39,442 nt of DNA from a bacterium (GCA_018653315.1 JABIAL010000039.1:1-39442), one strand, 5' to 3'. Positions 1 through 11,697 are shown, numbered from the stretch's first letter. The notes: generated from the sequence alone by a model not told the origin. Program-made: numbers and translations.

Positions 1-3000
1 ACCAATAATATTTTGGGCAATTAATTTGTACTGATATCTTTCGTTAGCAGCTGGAGGATTACTAGCATTATTTGCTACGTTGTCTACAAAAATTGTCACA
101 TCAGCATCCACTGTGCCTATTTGTGTGTAAGATCCCCAACCAGAGCCAGTATCATCACGACGTTGTATAATAAATCCATCTTCATCATCAGAGTTATCGG
201 TCCAGGTAACAGTAATTTGGATATCGGAATTATAAGTTGAAATAACTGAGCTGGCATCACTTGGAGCGCTGGTAGGTAAGTTGGCGCCTATTTGTATTTC
301 TACATTACTAGACACATCACCTAGATATTGAATATAAGCAATATTATTATCTTTATCTACAAATGAAGTGTAGCTTGTGCCAATGTGAGTTGAAGTTGCA
401 TGAGCTGAGCCGGATTCACTGTCCAAGAAACTGCCATTTACTTTTAAGGTAGGTGCTGTATTAGCGGCATAGCTGGTTAAGATAAAGGCTGGCTTTTTTT
501 TGGTATAAGAATCAGCATTGGTATATGTGAAAACTGCTTTATTTGAAGAGGCAGCAAATTTTAAACCACCATCAGCAGCTGAAAATTCAGTAAATGTTCC
601 TTTGGTAGCAGTAGGAGTGTCTGGATTGGCAATATCATCGCTATAAACATCAATAGCCGCTTCATTAGCTAAAATATCATTGTCATATCCAATTTGTTGG
701 ACCCAATTTACAGTGATAGTTTCACCGTCATTTTGAGTTGGACCATCAGCATCTTGATAATAAGTAGTACCTGGAGGTCCAGCTGCTGAGGCATGGGTAT
801 CATAAACCCAACCACCAGTTTGGCTGACAAAATAGTTAGCAATTACTGCTTTGATGCCACTACCACCATCACCAATTTGAGCCCACCAGTTATCTGTACC
901 AGGAGTCGGTGTGTCATCATCATTATCTCTATCTAAAGTAAAGTTTGTATTAGTAAGTGAGTTATAAAAACTCATATCAGCCCAATCAACTGTTGAGCCA
1001 GTGTTATTTGTCAAAGCAAAACTATTCCAAATACGGCCATCTTCCCAAATAGTTTTACTCAGAGTGTAATCATAATCAGATACACCAGCAAATGTACCAC
1101 TATAAGTTCTTTTGAGAATCACCGGTCCAGCTAAATATGTAGAGGAGGTGGCTACTGAGGTAGAGTCTGCTAAATTACGATTTGTACCATCATCCCAAAT
1201 GATTCTATCTACACCATTTGTCAGATCACCTAATTGTGTACCATGTGTAGTTTGATTTTCAATGTCATACCAATAAGTCATTGCACCACCTTTTGCTTCG
1301 TCAAAAACTGCATGGAATTTTCCAGGGGCAGTGACCAAAGTTTGTGTAGCGCTACTTGGGCCATCACCTTGTAACTCTTCGTGGAAAGAAAATATTTTTG
1401 CATTAGTTTCAAATTGAGTTACGGCTTCTTTTGCCCAAACTCGTCCCCAAGACTCAGTGTTGGCCTTAGTTGGGTGATTATCAGCATCCCAACGTACATC
1501 AGGGCCTTCTACAGTGTATGCCGGGGCGCCATAATTAGAATTGACCACATCAACACAGTAGCTACCAGGTAAAAAATTAGCCAAAGGCATATTACTTAAT
1601 ATTTCTATGCCGTCTTCCACTACTTCGGTATTAATGCTACCACCATAAAAGGCACCAGGCGCAGCTGAAGATTTAGTATGCATGTCTAGAAATATATCAA
1701 TAGAGTTTCCAGCATTGGTCCAGGTCTCCATGGCATTGTGAGCTAGGTATACCTCAGCTTCTTCTGTACCGACATTTGGGCCAACAGCATTCCATTCACG
1801 ATTAAGATCATAACCGTTAGCATTCGCCCTAGTTTGACCTAGGTACATTCCGTCAGCATTTAAGTCAGGAATTATTTTCAAGATCCAGCCTTGTCTAAAT
1901 ACTTCTGCTTCTGGATTGTCTGCATCGATATAGAAATCTACCACACCACGAGCGTGGTAGCTAGCGCCAACCTCCATTGGATGTTGACGACTGTCTACCC
2001 ACATTACTTTTTTGTCAGCATAAGCAATTGGTGAATTTGTATCTTCAAAAGTTAAGAGATGTATATTACGTCCTTGAACACTTGTGCCTAACGTGGCCGT
2101 TGAAGAAGCAAAAGGAGAGAGCTCCCAACGAGTAATATCCGTTTGTGCGTCAGTGTATGTATAAGGAATACCATAAGCAATATAAACTGTGTCTTGGGTA
2201 AAGGTTTCAGAGTTTCCAGGGGCATTCCAGTCAAAGGCAGGATTATTGTCTGTGCCATCATTGGTTACTGGATACCAAGTTTCTTGATCATAAGAATAAA
2301 ATGGTCTTTTACCAGTCCAGGTGCTGGTTTCTGTATTAGCTCCACGAGCATTTTCCATAGTAAAGGCAATGGTATCACCTAGGACATTGTCCATAGAAAA
2401 ATAAAACCAAGTTGTTTTTGCATAACCACCACCACCGATGTCTAATTCTCCATCAAAGGAAACCGCATTACCGACTCTGACAAAATTTTCACCATTACCA
2501 CCTTCAAAGGATGCGTCAAATGTAGTAGCGCTATTCATTACTTGTGGATAATTGGTGTATGTGTCCAGAGTTGTGTCATCAGATTCAACCATACGGAAAC
2601 AATAATTTGTTTCATCAACTAAATTGTGGGCCTGTAAAACCCAATCCCATTCTCCATCTTCACCAACATCAATAGCATTAGGGTTAGTGGCAGAATTATT
2701 TTCTTCTTCATAAGTTCCGCCAACGTCAGATCCAGATAATACTAGAGAACTAATAGTAGTATCATCAGCTACTGAGGCATTATTGTATCCTCGCCAGGGA
2801 GCGGTAGTTGAGGCCATAGTGCCTATATCTTGCCAGTTACTAACTGAAGAGCAAGTTCCGCCCGTACCAAATTGTAGTTTAAAAGTTTTATTACTAGCGT
2901 CTAATTGAGCGCCGCCATCTTGAATAGACATACGTAAACGCATGATATCTTCGTCGCTCGGTTTATAAGTTGCAGAAACATTAGTATCTTCGGCCAAGTC

Positions 3001-3858
3001 TGTGCCACCAGATGGCCATGGGTCAGTAGGTGTAATAGCGTCTGTATTTGCATACCAACGGAAAGAATTTTGAGCTAAGGCTACTGTGCCAACACCGTCA
3101 TCAAGTGTGACATTGTCTACATAAAATGTGCCAACAGCATCATTCCAAGAAGCGAAACTAATATGGGAAGGCGTAGCTGATGGATTACGGGCTGTAACAC
3201 CAGAGGCTTCTAGCATATCATCAACATAAATATCATAAGTGTCAGCAGTGACGTTGCCAACAACCTTGATGGTGTACCATGTATCTAAACTTAAAGTAGA
3301 GCTAGCTACCGAAAAGGTGGTCCAGCCATCATTATTATCACGGTAGGTCAAACTTACCGCACCTGTATCGCCACCGCCGACTTTTTCCCAAGCTATATAT
3401 GCCCAGCGGTCATCATTAGTAGAGTTTGGACCATCAGACGTATCTCCATCGTAGCCAATGAGAGATAAACCAGTTCTATCTGGATTAGCAATATTTGTAA
3501 TTGAGTCTACATATATATCCCACTGAGCTGTAAAAGAGGTTGTTGGGATAGATGAAAATTCTTGAGATAAATAAGCGTTATAAGTTGCGTCTCCAGTGAG
3601 TTTTGCTTTTTTAGTACTATTGCTACCAATAGTAGTTTCATCTAGAGTTAATTGGTTTGGTCCATTAGGAGCAGAATCAGCTCTACTTTCATACCAATCT
3701 TGTCCGCCACCATTGGTGCGCAAAGCAGCAGAATCTGCTGAGGCGCTAAAGTCTGTATCAGTCAAGACCTCATTTGCCTTAGCATTAGGATAGAAAATAA
3801 AGAAAGAGATTAAAGATCCCCCTAGTAATAAAAATAGGCCTGTTTTTTTATGTAACAT
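1..3858 (-). CDS. Secreted multidomain protein, partial (C-terminus beyond window): signal peptide, LamG-like region, M14 metallocarboxypeptidase (Nna1/CCP-like), Fn3 domain near the left edge
   Basis: My reverse-strand translation from ATG at 3858: MLHKKTGLFLLLGGSLISFFIFYPNAKANEVLTDTDFSASAD..., open to position 1 (1286 codons). M14 motifs: RQHPMEVGASYHARG (HxxE), IIPDLNADGMYLGQTRANANGYDLNREW, FLDMHT and AYTVEG. C-terminal part reads PTSAPSDASSVISTYNSDIQITVTWTDNSDDEDGFIIQRR (Fn3-like). Confidence 0.85.
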   Translation of the reverse strand, partial: MLHKKTGLFLLLGGSLISFFIFYPNAKANEVLTDTDFSASADSAALRTNGGGQDWYESRADSAPNGPNQLTLDETTIGSNSTKKAKLTGDATYNAYLSQEFSSIPTTSFTAQWDIYVDSITNIANPDRTGLSLIGYDGDTSDGPNSTNDDRWAYIAWEKVGGGDTGAVSLTYRDNNDGWTTFSVASSTLSLDTWYTIKVVGNVTADTYDIYVDDMLEASGVTARNPSATPSHISFASWNDAVGTFYVDNVTLDDGVGTVALAQNSFRWYANTDAITPTDPWPSGGTDLAEDTNVSATYKPSDEDIMRLRMSIQDGGAQLDASNKTFKLQFGTGGTCSSVSNWQDIGTMASTTAPWRGYNNASVADDTTISSLVLSGSDVGGTYEEENNSATNPNAIDVGEDGEWDWVLQAHNLVDETNYCFRMVESDDTTLDTYTNYPQVMNSATTFDASFEGGNGENFVRVGNAVSFDGELDIGGGGYAKTTWFYFSMDNVLGDTIAFTMENARGANTETSTWTGKRPFYSYDQETWYPVTNDGTDNNPAFDWNAPGNSETFTQDTVYIAYGIPYTYTDAQTDITRWELSPFASSTATLGTSVQGRNIHLLTFEDTNSPIAYADKKVMWVDSRQHPMEVGASYHARGVVDFYIDADNPEAEVFRQGWILKIIPDLNADGMYLGQTRANANGYDLNREWNAVGPNVGTEEAEVYLAHNAMETWTNAGNSIDIFLDMHTKSSAAPGAFYGGSINTEVVEDGIEILSNMPLANFLPGSYCVDVVNSNYGAPAYTVEGPDVRWDADNHPTKANTESWGRVWAKEAVTQFETNAKIFSFHEELQGDGPSSATQTLVTAPGKFHAVFDEAKGGAMTYWYDIENQTTHGTQLGDLTNGVDRIIWDDGTNRNLADSTSVATSSTYLAGPVILKRTYSGTFAGVSDYDYTLSKTIWEDGRIWNSFALTNNTGSTVDWADMSFYNSLTNTNFTLDRDNDDDTPTPGTDNWWAQIGDGGSGIKAVIANYFVSQTGGWVYDTHASAAGPPGTTYYQDADGPTQNDGETITVNWVQQIGYDNDILANEAAIDVYSDDIANPDTPTATKGTFTEFSAADGGLKFAASSNKAVFTYTNADSYTKKKPAFILTSYAANTAPTLKVNGSFLDSESGSAHATSTHIGTSYTSFVDKDNNIAYIQYLGDVSSNVEIQIGANLPTSAPSDASSVISTYNSDIQITVTWTDNSDDEDGFIIQRRDDTGSGWGSYTQIGTVDADVTIFVDNVANNASNPPAANERYQYKLIAQNIIG

Positions 3859-3947
3859 AGTATCTAATCTCTTTATTAATTTTGACATTAATGAATGTGA
3901 TTAATTATGCGGATAAAATTTAATTTGATACATAATTATCTAATGAT

Positions 3948-3953
3948 ATTATA
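3948..3953 (-). promoter_or_regulatory. Putative -10 box (TATAAT) of the minus-strand M14 gene
   Basis: Reverse complement reads TTTGAA-17nt-TATAAT upstream of the 3858 start, leaving a leader of about 85 nt. Confidence 0.5.
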
Positions 3954-3989
3954 ACAGAAATAGTTAAAATTTCAAAGAATAATTTTTTC

Positions 3990-4018
3990 TTGCATTATTT
4001 AATAAAAAGTATTAGGAT
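3990..4018 (+). promoter_or_regulatory. Putative sigma70-type promoter of the orphan structured RNA
   Basis: TTGCAT (3990-3995), 17-nt spacer, TAGGAT (4013-4018). Confidence 0.5.
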
Positions 4019-4024
4019 ATGAAT

Positions 4025-4229
4025 ATCGGTACATCCGTGGGTTGTCATTTCCCTGCCGAAGCTATGCTTCGTTGCAAGCAAAGTCGGTGATAGCTGACTG
4101 GAAATTGACGGCTCGATCGTTGTCTATTCATCGACGAATTTTAGTCTCTTAGGAGGCTGATTTCAAGGCAAACCCACATCGGGATTTTCCCCGGGCAAAC
4201 CTAGATGAAAAAGACAACGGTCTTTTTTT
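4025..4229 (+). ncRNA. Candidate structured, pseudoknotted noncoding RNA
   Basis: Pairings by eye: GTGGGTT 4037-4043/AACCCAC 4171-4177; GTCATTTCC 4044-4052/GGAAATTGAC 4100-4109 (one bulge); hairpin CGAAGC-TAT-GCTTCG 4057-4071; hairpin AGTCTC-TTAG-GAGGCT 4143-4158; CGTTGTCT-A-TTCATC 4118-4132/GATGAA-AA-AGACAACG 4204-4219, which crosses the first helix. No matching ORF; ends at a terminator. Confidence 0.7.
4208..4229 (+). terminator. Intrinsic terminator of the structured RNA
   Basis: AAAAAGAC-AACG-GTCTTTTTTT. Confidence 0.7.
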
Positions 4230-4245
4230 ATTTACTTTTTAGTTC

Positions 4246-4274
4246 TTGACACATTGAAATTTCCGTGTTATCAT
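4246..4274 (+). promoter_or_regulatory. sigma70-type promoter of uvrA
   Basis: TTGACA (4246-4251), 17-nt spacer, TATCAT (4269-4274). Confidence 0.75.
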
Positions 4275-4343
4275 TTCTCACGATTGTATTTAGCTTATTA
4301 AGCCCGCCAAAGGCGGAGTAAATAAATAATTTTTAAAAGGCAT

Positions 4344-7202
4344 ATGTCAAAAAATATTGTTATCAAGGGAGCAAGAGTGCATAATCTTAAAAATATTGAT
4401 GTCAAAATCCCACGGGATAAATTTGTAGTGATTACCGGTTTATCTGGATCAGGCAAATCATCATTAGCCTTTGATACAATCTACGCTGAAGGTCAGCGTC
4501 GTTATGTCGAGTCACTGTCAGCTTATGCTAGGCAGTTTTTAGGTTTAATGGATAAACCAGATGTTGATCAAATTGAAGGATTAAGTCCAGCAATTTCTAT
4601 TGACCAAAAAACCTCTTCACGTAATCCACGTTCAACTGTTGGTACGGTAACGGAAATCTATGATTATTTACGTTTGCTGTATGCTAGAATTGGCAAACCA
4701 CATTGTCATATTTGCGATCAGGAAGTAGTCAAACAATCTATTAATCAAGTAGCAGAAAAAATTTGGAAACTACCAGCTGAAACAGATTTTATGTTATTGG
4801 CACCAGTAATTCGAGATAAAAAAGGTGAGCATAAAAAAATTATTGAACGCATGAAACAAGCTGGTTATCGTCGAATACGTTTGGATGGCAGTATTATGAC
4901 TTTTGATGAATTAGCAGAGGTTATTTTGGATAAGCAAAAAAAACACACCATTGAAGTTGTCATCGACCGTTTACGTCGTGATGGTAGTCGTGAAACTAGA
5001 AGTAGATTATTACAATCTTTAGAGACGGCATTAGATTTAGGTAATGGTTTTATTACTATCTATATTCCCAAAGAAGATAAAGATTTGCACTTTAGTGAAC
5101 ATTTTACTTGTCCAGTGCATAGTGAGGTTAGTTTTCCAGAAATAGAGGCTCGTAACTTTTCTTTTAATAGTCCACATGGTGCTTGTGCAGATTGTACTGG
5201 CTTAGGACATAAATTAATCGTTGATTCGGATTTAGTAATTCCTAATAAAAGGTTATCTTTAGCTGAAGGAGCAATTCGTCCTTGGTCTAGAACAGCCGCT
5301 AACCAAACATGGTATTTTAAAATTTTGGAATTAGTAGCCAAGAAAAATAAATTTTCTATTAGCGTTCCAGTATCAAAGTTAACTCAAAAACAATTAGATA
5401 TCGTTTTACATGGCACAGGAGACGAACGTTATCAATTAGAAACGCCTGGCGATAAATTTGGTGGAGATTATAAGACAAGATTTGAAGGTGTAGTGCCAAA
5501 TTTACAGCGTCGTTATCGTGAAACTGATTCAGATTATATTCGTAGTGAAATTGAGCGTTACATGCGGGTTACTATTTGTGAAACCTGTCAGGGTAAAAGA
5601 TTAAAAAAAGAAATTTTGAGTATTACGGTAACAGATTTAAATATTGCCGAGGTGACTGCAATGACCATTGCTGATTTGAAAAAAGTGTTTACAGGTTTAG
5701 ATAAAAAATTTACCGAAAGAGAATTAATTATTGCTCGCCAAATACTAAAAGAAATAAAAGAACGCTTATCTTTCTTAAATAATGTAGGCTTGAGTTATCT
5801 TAGTTTAGATCGCTCAGCTAGTACTTTATCTGGTGGAGAAGCGCAACGTATTCGTTTAGCTACGCAGATTGGTTCTTCTTTGATGGGAGTTTTATATATT
5901 TTAGATGAGCCATCTATTGGTTTGCATCAAAGAGACAATGCTAAGTTAATAGAAACTTTAAAAAATTTACGTGATTTAGGTAATACGGTTATTGTAGTTG
6001 AGCATGACGAAGAAACTATTTTAGCAGCTGATCATGTTATAGACATTGGACCAGGAGCTGGTAAGCATGGTGGTGAGTTAGTAGCTCAAGGATCGCCAGC
6101 AACTATTAAAAAAGCAAAGCAGTCACTTACTGGAAAATATTTATCTGGAATTAGTTCTATTTCAATACCAAAAAAACATCGCAAAGGAAACGGAAAATCT
6201 CTATCAATCATTGGCGCTAGTGCTTTTAATCTAAAAGGGATTGATGTTAACTTTCCTTTGGGTAAATTTATTAGCATCACCGGTGTTTCGGGTTCTGGTA
6301 AATCAACTTTAATGACAGAGATTTTAGCCAAAGCATTGAAACAACATTTTTATCGAGCCAAGGATAAGCCAGTTGCTCATAAAATGATCAAAGGATTAGA
6401 GCACGTTGATAAGGTGATTGATATTGATCAATCTCCAATTGGCCGTACCCCACGATCTAATCCAGCTACTTACACAGGTGTCTTTACTTATATCAGAGAT
6501 CTATTCGCTGCTTTGCCAGAAGCAAAGATTCGTGGTTATCGAGCGGGTCGTTTCAGTTTTAATGTTAAAGGTGGTCGTTGTGAAGCTTGTCAGGGCGATG
6601 GTGTAGTTAAGATTGAGATGAATTTTTTACCAAATGTTTATGTAGAGTGTGAAGAGTGTCACGGTAAGCGTTATAATAATGAAGCTTTAGAAATTCATTA
6701 CAAAGGTAAAGATATTGCAGAAGTATTAAGTATGACCGTAGAAGAAGCGATGCATTTTTTTGCTAACATGCCGAATATTCACAATAAATTAAAAACCCTT
6801 CATGATGTTGGTTTGGGATATATTCAACTAGGTCAATCAGCTACAACTTTGTCTGGTGGAGAAGCACAGCGCATAAAATTAGCCACTGAGTTATCTCGTC
6901 GTTCATCTGGCAAAACATTACATATCTTAGATGAGCCAACTACTGGTTTGCATTTTGATGACGTCAAAAGATTATTAGAAGTTTTACATCGTTTAGTTGA
7001 TAAAGGTAATACGGTTTTAGTGATCGAACATAATCTTGATGTTATTAAGAGTTCTGACTGGGTAATAGATTTGGGTCCAGAAGGAGGAGACAAGGGCGGA
7101 TATTTAGTAGCTGAAGGTACGCCTCAAGATATAGCTAAAGTAAAGAAAAGTTTTACCGGACAATATTTAGCCCAGATGTTTGCAGCTAAAAAGAAAAAGT
7201 AG
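4344..7202 (+). CDS. uvrA: Excinuclease ABC subunit A
   Basis: 952 aa; two ABC ATPase modules ([24 protein letters not shown], two LSGGEAQRI signatures) and Zn-finger CxxC motifs (CEACQGDG...CEECHGKR). Confidence 0.98.
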   Translation: MSKNIVIKGARVHNLKNIDVKIPRDKFVVITGLSGSGKSSLAFDTIYAEGQRRYVESLSAYARQFLGLMDKPDVDQIEGLSPAISIDQKTSSRNPRSTVGTVTEIYDYLRLLYARIGKPHCHICDQEVVKQSINQVAEKIWKLPAETDFMLLAPVIRDKKGEHKKIIERMKQAGYRRIRLDGSIMTFDELAEVILDKQKKHTIEVVIDRLRRDGSRETRSRLLQSLETALDLGNGFITIYIPKEDKDLHFSEHFTCPVHSEVSFPEIEARNFSFNSPHGACADCTGLGHKLIVDSDLVIPNKRLSLAEGAIRPWSRTAANQTWYFKILELVAKKNKFSISVPVSKLTQKQLDIVLHGTGDERYQLETPGDKFGGDYKTRFEGVVPNLQRRYRETDSDYIRSEIERYMRVTICETCQGKRLKKEILSITVTDLNIAEVTAMTIADLKKVFTGLDKKFTERELIIARQILKEIKERLSFLNNVGLSYLSLDRSASTLSGGEAQRIRLATQIGSSLMGVLYILDEPSIGLHQRDNAKLIETLKNLRDLGNTVIVVEHDEETILAADHVIDIGPGAGKHGGELVAQGSPATIKKAKQSLTGKYLSGISSISIPKKHRKGNGKSLSIIGASAFNLKGIDVNFPLGKFISITGVSGSGKSTLMTEILAKALKQHFYRAKDKPVAHKMIKGLEHVDKVIDIDQSPIGRTPRSNPATYTGVFTYIRDLFAALPEAKIRGYRAGRFSFNVKGGRCEACQGDGVVKIEMNFLPNVYVECEECHGKRYNNEALEIHYKGKDIAEVLSMTVEEAMHFFANMPNIHNKLKTLHDVGLGYIQLGQSATTLSGGEAQRIKLATELSRRSSGKTLHILDEPTTGLHFDDVKRLLEVLHRLVDKGNTVLVIEHNLDVIKSSDWVIDLGPEGGDKGGYLVAEGTPQDIAKVKKSFTGQYLAQMFAAKKKK

Positions 7203-7217
7203 ATATTAAAATAGTTT

Positions 7218-7242
7218 GCTCCGGAAAATCTGGAGCTTTTTT
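7218..7242 (+). terminator. Intrinsic terminator after uvrA
   Basis: GCTCCGGAAAATCTGGAGC followed by TTTTTT. Confidence 0.75.
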
Positions 7243-7307
7243 GTAGATTGATTTATTAAATCAATAAACTTGTAAAAAATCAGATCTTTGTTTAAGATAT
7301 ACCTATT

Positions 7308-8294
7308 ATGCAACAAGAAATTGAATCATCTATTTTAAAAACCATTGCTTTTTTTGATGTTTTTAATTTTCCGCTAACTGCAGAGGAAGTTTGGAAGTGG
7401 TTATATCGTCCAGGACGTAAGGTGCCTTTGTCAGAAGTTAGAAATATTTTACAAAATAGTGATTTTTTGGCTGATAAAATTGTCAGGACAGAAGCTTTTT
7501 GGTCTTTAAAGGGTCGTGAATATACTTATATCATTCGTAAGCACCATAATAATTTAGCTGAAAGAAAATTTACTCGCGCTTTACGCCTAGTACGTATTTA
7601 TAAATATTTGCCATTTATAAAAATGATTGCCATTTGTAATACTTTAGCTTATAGCAATACTGGCGAGGAAAGTGATATTGATTTTTTTATAATTACTGCT
7701 AAAAATAAAATTTGGTTAGTTAGATTTTTTACTATTTTGTTGGTGTATATTTTTGGCATGAGACCTACATACGAAGATAGTAAGGATGCTTTTTGTTTGA
7801 GTTTTTTTATTAGCGAAGATAATTTAGATATTAGACGAATCATGATGCATAATAATGATATTTATTCACCGTACTGGATTCGTCAATTGTTGCCGGTATA
7901 CAACGTCGATAATACTTATAATGATTTTTTGGCAGCGAATCAATGGACTGAACAACATTTACCCAATGCTTATGCTAACCAATTTGTTAAAGAAGTAAAA
8001 TCAAATATTTGGTCTCGTTTTATAGCTAAAGCACTGGGCTTTATATTGCATCCACCATTGTTCGGACGGTTTTTTAATGCTACTTATCGACGAATTCAAT
8101 CCAAAATTATTAGTCGTAATTTACAAACTTTAATTAATGTAGACACAAGGGTGATTGTAAATGATCAGATGTTAAAATTTCACTCCAATGATCGTCGAGA
8201 GTTATTTTATAAAAAATGGCGTAATCGTTTACATGATCTATTAGATAATAAATTAGTTTCTAATTCTAACGAACATAAAACAAATGAGAAATAA
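7308..8294 (+). CDS. Nucleotidyltransferase-domain-like protein
   Basis: 328 aa; ICNTLAYSNTGEESDIDFFIIT resembles the GS-xn-DxD core of nucleotidyltransferases. Confidence 0.5.
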   Translation: MQQEIESSILKTIAFFDVFNFPLTAEEVWKWLYRPGRKVPLSEVRNILQNSDFLADKIVRTEAFWSLKGREYTYIIRKHHNNLAERKFTRALRLVRIYKYLPFIKMIAICNTLAYSNTGEESDIDFFIITAKNKIWLVRFFTILLVYIFGMRPTYEDSKDAFCLSFFISEDNLDIRRIMMHNNDIYSPYWIRQLLPVYNVDNTYNDFLAANQWTEQHLPNAYANQFVKEVKSNIWSRFIAKALGFILHPPLFGRFFNATYRRIQSKIISRNLQTLINVDTRVIVNDQMLKFHSNDRRELFYKKWRNRLHDLLDNKLVSNSNEHKTNEK

Positions 8295-9588
8295 ATTATT
8301 CAAAATATTTTTAGTGCTTACTATTTTTTTATTGCCTTGGCAGACTAGGTGGATTTTTTATCAGCAACAATTATCTGATAGTGTATGGGAATATGGACGT
8401 TTGGGCTTATATGCTAATATGATCACTTTGGTATTGGCGGCTATATTTTATTTTGCCCAAAAAGATAAATTAAAAATTAAAAATCTTTTTAATAGTTATC
8501 GTAGTAGATTATTCGCACTTACTTTAGTTTATTTTTGGGTCATTCATTTATGGCGAGCATTACCAGAAGTGGCTATATATTATTTAGCTCTAATGGCACT
8601 GACGATACTTTTTTTATTTTTGTTAAAGCAGTTGTCAAAAAAGATATTAGCTAGCACATTAATAGTTAGCGGAGTAGTTCAAGGACTTTTGGCTATTTGG
8701 CAGACCATGCAACAACAGATATTAGCTAATAAATGGCTAGGCATAGCAGAACACCTGCCCGCTAGTTTAGGAACAGCAGTAGTAGAGCATGGCTTAAGTC
8801 GTATGTTGAGAGTTTATGGCTCTTTGCCACATCCAAATATCTTAGGTGGATTTTTGTGCTTGGCAGCTTTAGCTGGCTTGTGGTGGTGGGTGAATATTTA
8901 TAGACTAGCCCAAAAAGAAAACTGGCAAGGAAAAAAAATTAAAAAATATCTTGTTCAATTGGTGTTAGTTTTAGTTAGTCAATCAATTATTATATTTTCT
9001 TTGTTTCTAACCTTTTCTCGTAGCGCCGTTTTAGCTTTGGCAATTAGTTTATTAATAATTTTTATTTGGTCTTTAAGAAAAAAAAGACGTCTAGTCACTT
9101 CAGTGACAGTTAAATTAATTATTTTATCTAGCATTATATTTGTAGCTACACATTTTTTATTTCCAGGTGCTTGGATGTCTAGATTGCAACCGAGTCAGAG
9201 GCTAGAAGTAAAATCTACCACTGAACGATTAGTTAGCTGGCAGCAGATAGATTGGCATAGTCCTTATGAGTTGGCGTTTGGACAAGGCTTGGGTTTAAAT
9301 ACCTATAAAAATTTGACCGCAGGTCAGCCAGCTTATGAAGTGCAACCTATTCATAATGTATTTTTATTGAGTTTAGCTGAAATTGGGATTGTTGGTTTTA
9401 TATTATTAATTAATCTTATTTATTTATATTGGCCTCGTTATTTAGCAGAGGATTGGTTTTGGTTTTTAAGCACATTTATTGTGATTGGTTTATTCGATCA
9501 TTATTTTTGGACGACTTGGGCTGGTTGGATGATGGTAGCAATAATTTTTGCTAGCCTTAGTCAGAAAAAAGCAAATAATAAATATTAG
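8284..9588 (+). CDS. O-antigen ligase/polymerase (WaaL/Wzy-like) family membrane protein
   Basis: 434 aa polytopic; GSLPHPNILGGFLCL and GQGLGLNTYKN...PIHNVFLLSLAEIGIVGF are typical of the family. Overlaps the upstream stop by 11 nt. Confidence 0.75.
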   Translation: MRNKLFKIFLVLTIFLLPWQTRWIFYQQQLSDSVWEYGRLGLYANMITLVLAAIFYFAQKDKLKIKNLFNSYRSRLFALTLVYFWVIHLWRALPEVAIYYLALMALTILFLFLLKQLSKKILASTLIVSGVVQGLLAIWQTMQQQILANKWLGIAEHLPASLGTAVVEHGLSRMLRVYGSLPHPNILGGFLCLAALAGLWWWVNIYRLAQKENWQGKKIKKYLVQLVLVLVSQSIIIFSLFLTFSRSAVLALAISLLIIFIWSLRKKRRLVTSVTVKLIILSSIIFVATHFLFPGAWMSRLQPSQRLEVKSTTERLVSWQQIDWHSPYELAFGQGLGLNTYKNLTAGQPAYEVQPIHNVFLLSLAEIGIVGFILLINLIYLYWPRYLAEDWFWFLSTFIVIGLFDHYFWTTWAGWMMVAIIFASLSQKKANNKY

Positions 9589-9630
9589 CATAGTGAATTT
9601 ATTAGCTTGGAAAATATATATTTTACTCGC

Positions 9631-9659
9631 TTGACAAAAGACTATTAGCACTCTAAAAT
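9631..9659 (+). promoter_or_regulatory. groESL promoter
   Basis: TTGACA (9631-9636), 17-nt spacer, TAAAAT (9654-9659); the -10 box lies in the CIRCE spacer. Confidence 0.85.
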
Positions 9660-9671
9660 GTAGAGTGCTAA
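9645..9671 (+). promoter_or_regulatory. CIRCE operator (HrcA binding site)
   Basis: TTAGCACTC-N9-GAGTGCTAA, perfect match to the CIRCE consensus, upstream of groES. Confidence 0.97.
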
Positions 9672-9693
9672 TTTAATTTTAATAAAAAAATAT

Positions 9694-9969
9694 ATGAACT
9701 TAAAACCTCTAGGAGATCGTGTGGTGGTCAAGGCATTACCTAAAAAAGAAACCACAAAATCAGGTATTATTTTGCCAGATACTGTTAATGAAAAAAATAA
9801 ACAAGAGGGTGAAATTATCGCCATAGGAACTGGTGAAAAAGTAATCGCTCTTAAATTATCCGTCGGACAAAAAGTAGTATTTTCTGAATACGGTGGTAGT
9901 GAGATCAAAGTTGAAGGCCAAGAATATAAAATCTTAGGTCACGATGATTTACTAGCAGTAATTGAATAA
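9694..9969 (+). CDS. groES: Co-chaperonin GroES
   Basis: 91 aa; MNLKPLGDRVVVKALPKKETTKSGIILPDT... directly upstream of groEL. Confidence 0.97.
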   Translation: MNLKPLGDRVVVKALPKKETTKSGIILPDTVNEKNKQEGEIIAIGTGEKVIALKLSVGQKVVFSEYGGSEIKVEGQEYKILGHDDLLAVIE

Positions 9970-9979
9970 ATAAATTTAA

Positions 9980-11629
<1,650 letters not shown>

Positions 11630-11653
11630 GAAAAAAATTTAAATAAAATTTAA

Positions 11654-11680
11654 AAACAGCGTCATTGGACGTTGTTTTTT
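11654..11680 (+). terminator. Intrinsic terminator after groEL
   Basis: AACAGCGTC-ATTG-GACGTTGTTTTTTT. Confidence 0.8.
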
Positions 11681-11697
11681 TATATGTTAAAAAATGG

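Noticed and set aside
1381-3793. Plus-strand ORFs 1381-1572, 2143-2382 and 3596-3793
   Set aside because: All lie antisense to the long minus-strand M14 ORF, which has coherent domain motifs; they are short and non-domain-like.
4025-4230. Structured RNA as tmRNA, RNase P RNA or SRP RNA
   Set aside because: No TPsiC arm/CCA end, no GAGGAAAGTCC or ACAGAAACC-type conserved segments, and no SRP GGAAGCAGC-type tetraloop region were seen. A covariance search is still needed.
5060-7093. ORFs within uvrA (5060-5341 -, 6086-6331 -, 6418-6606 +, 6833-7093 -)
   Set aside because: Shadow ORFs on alternative frames of a confidently identified gene.
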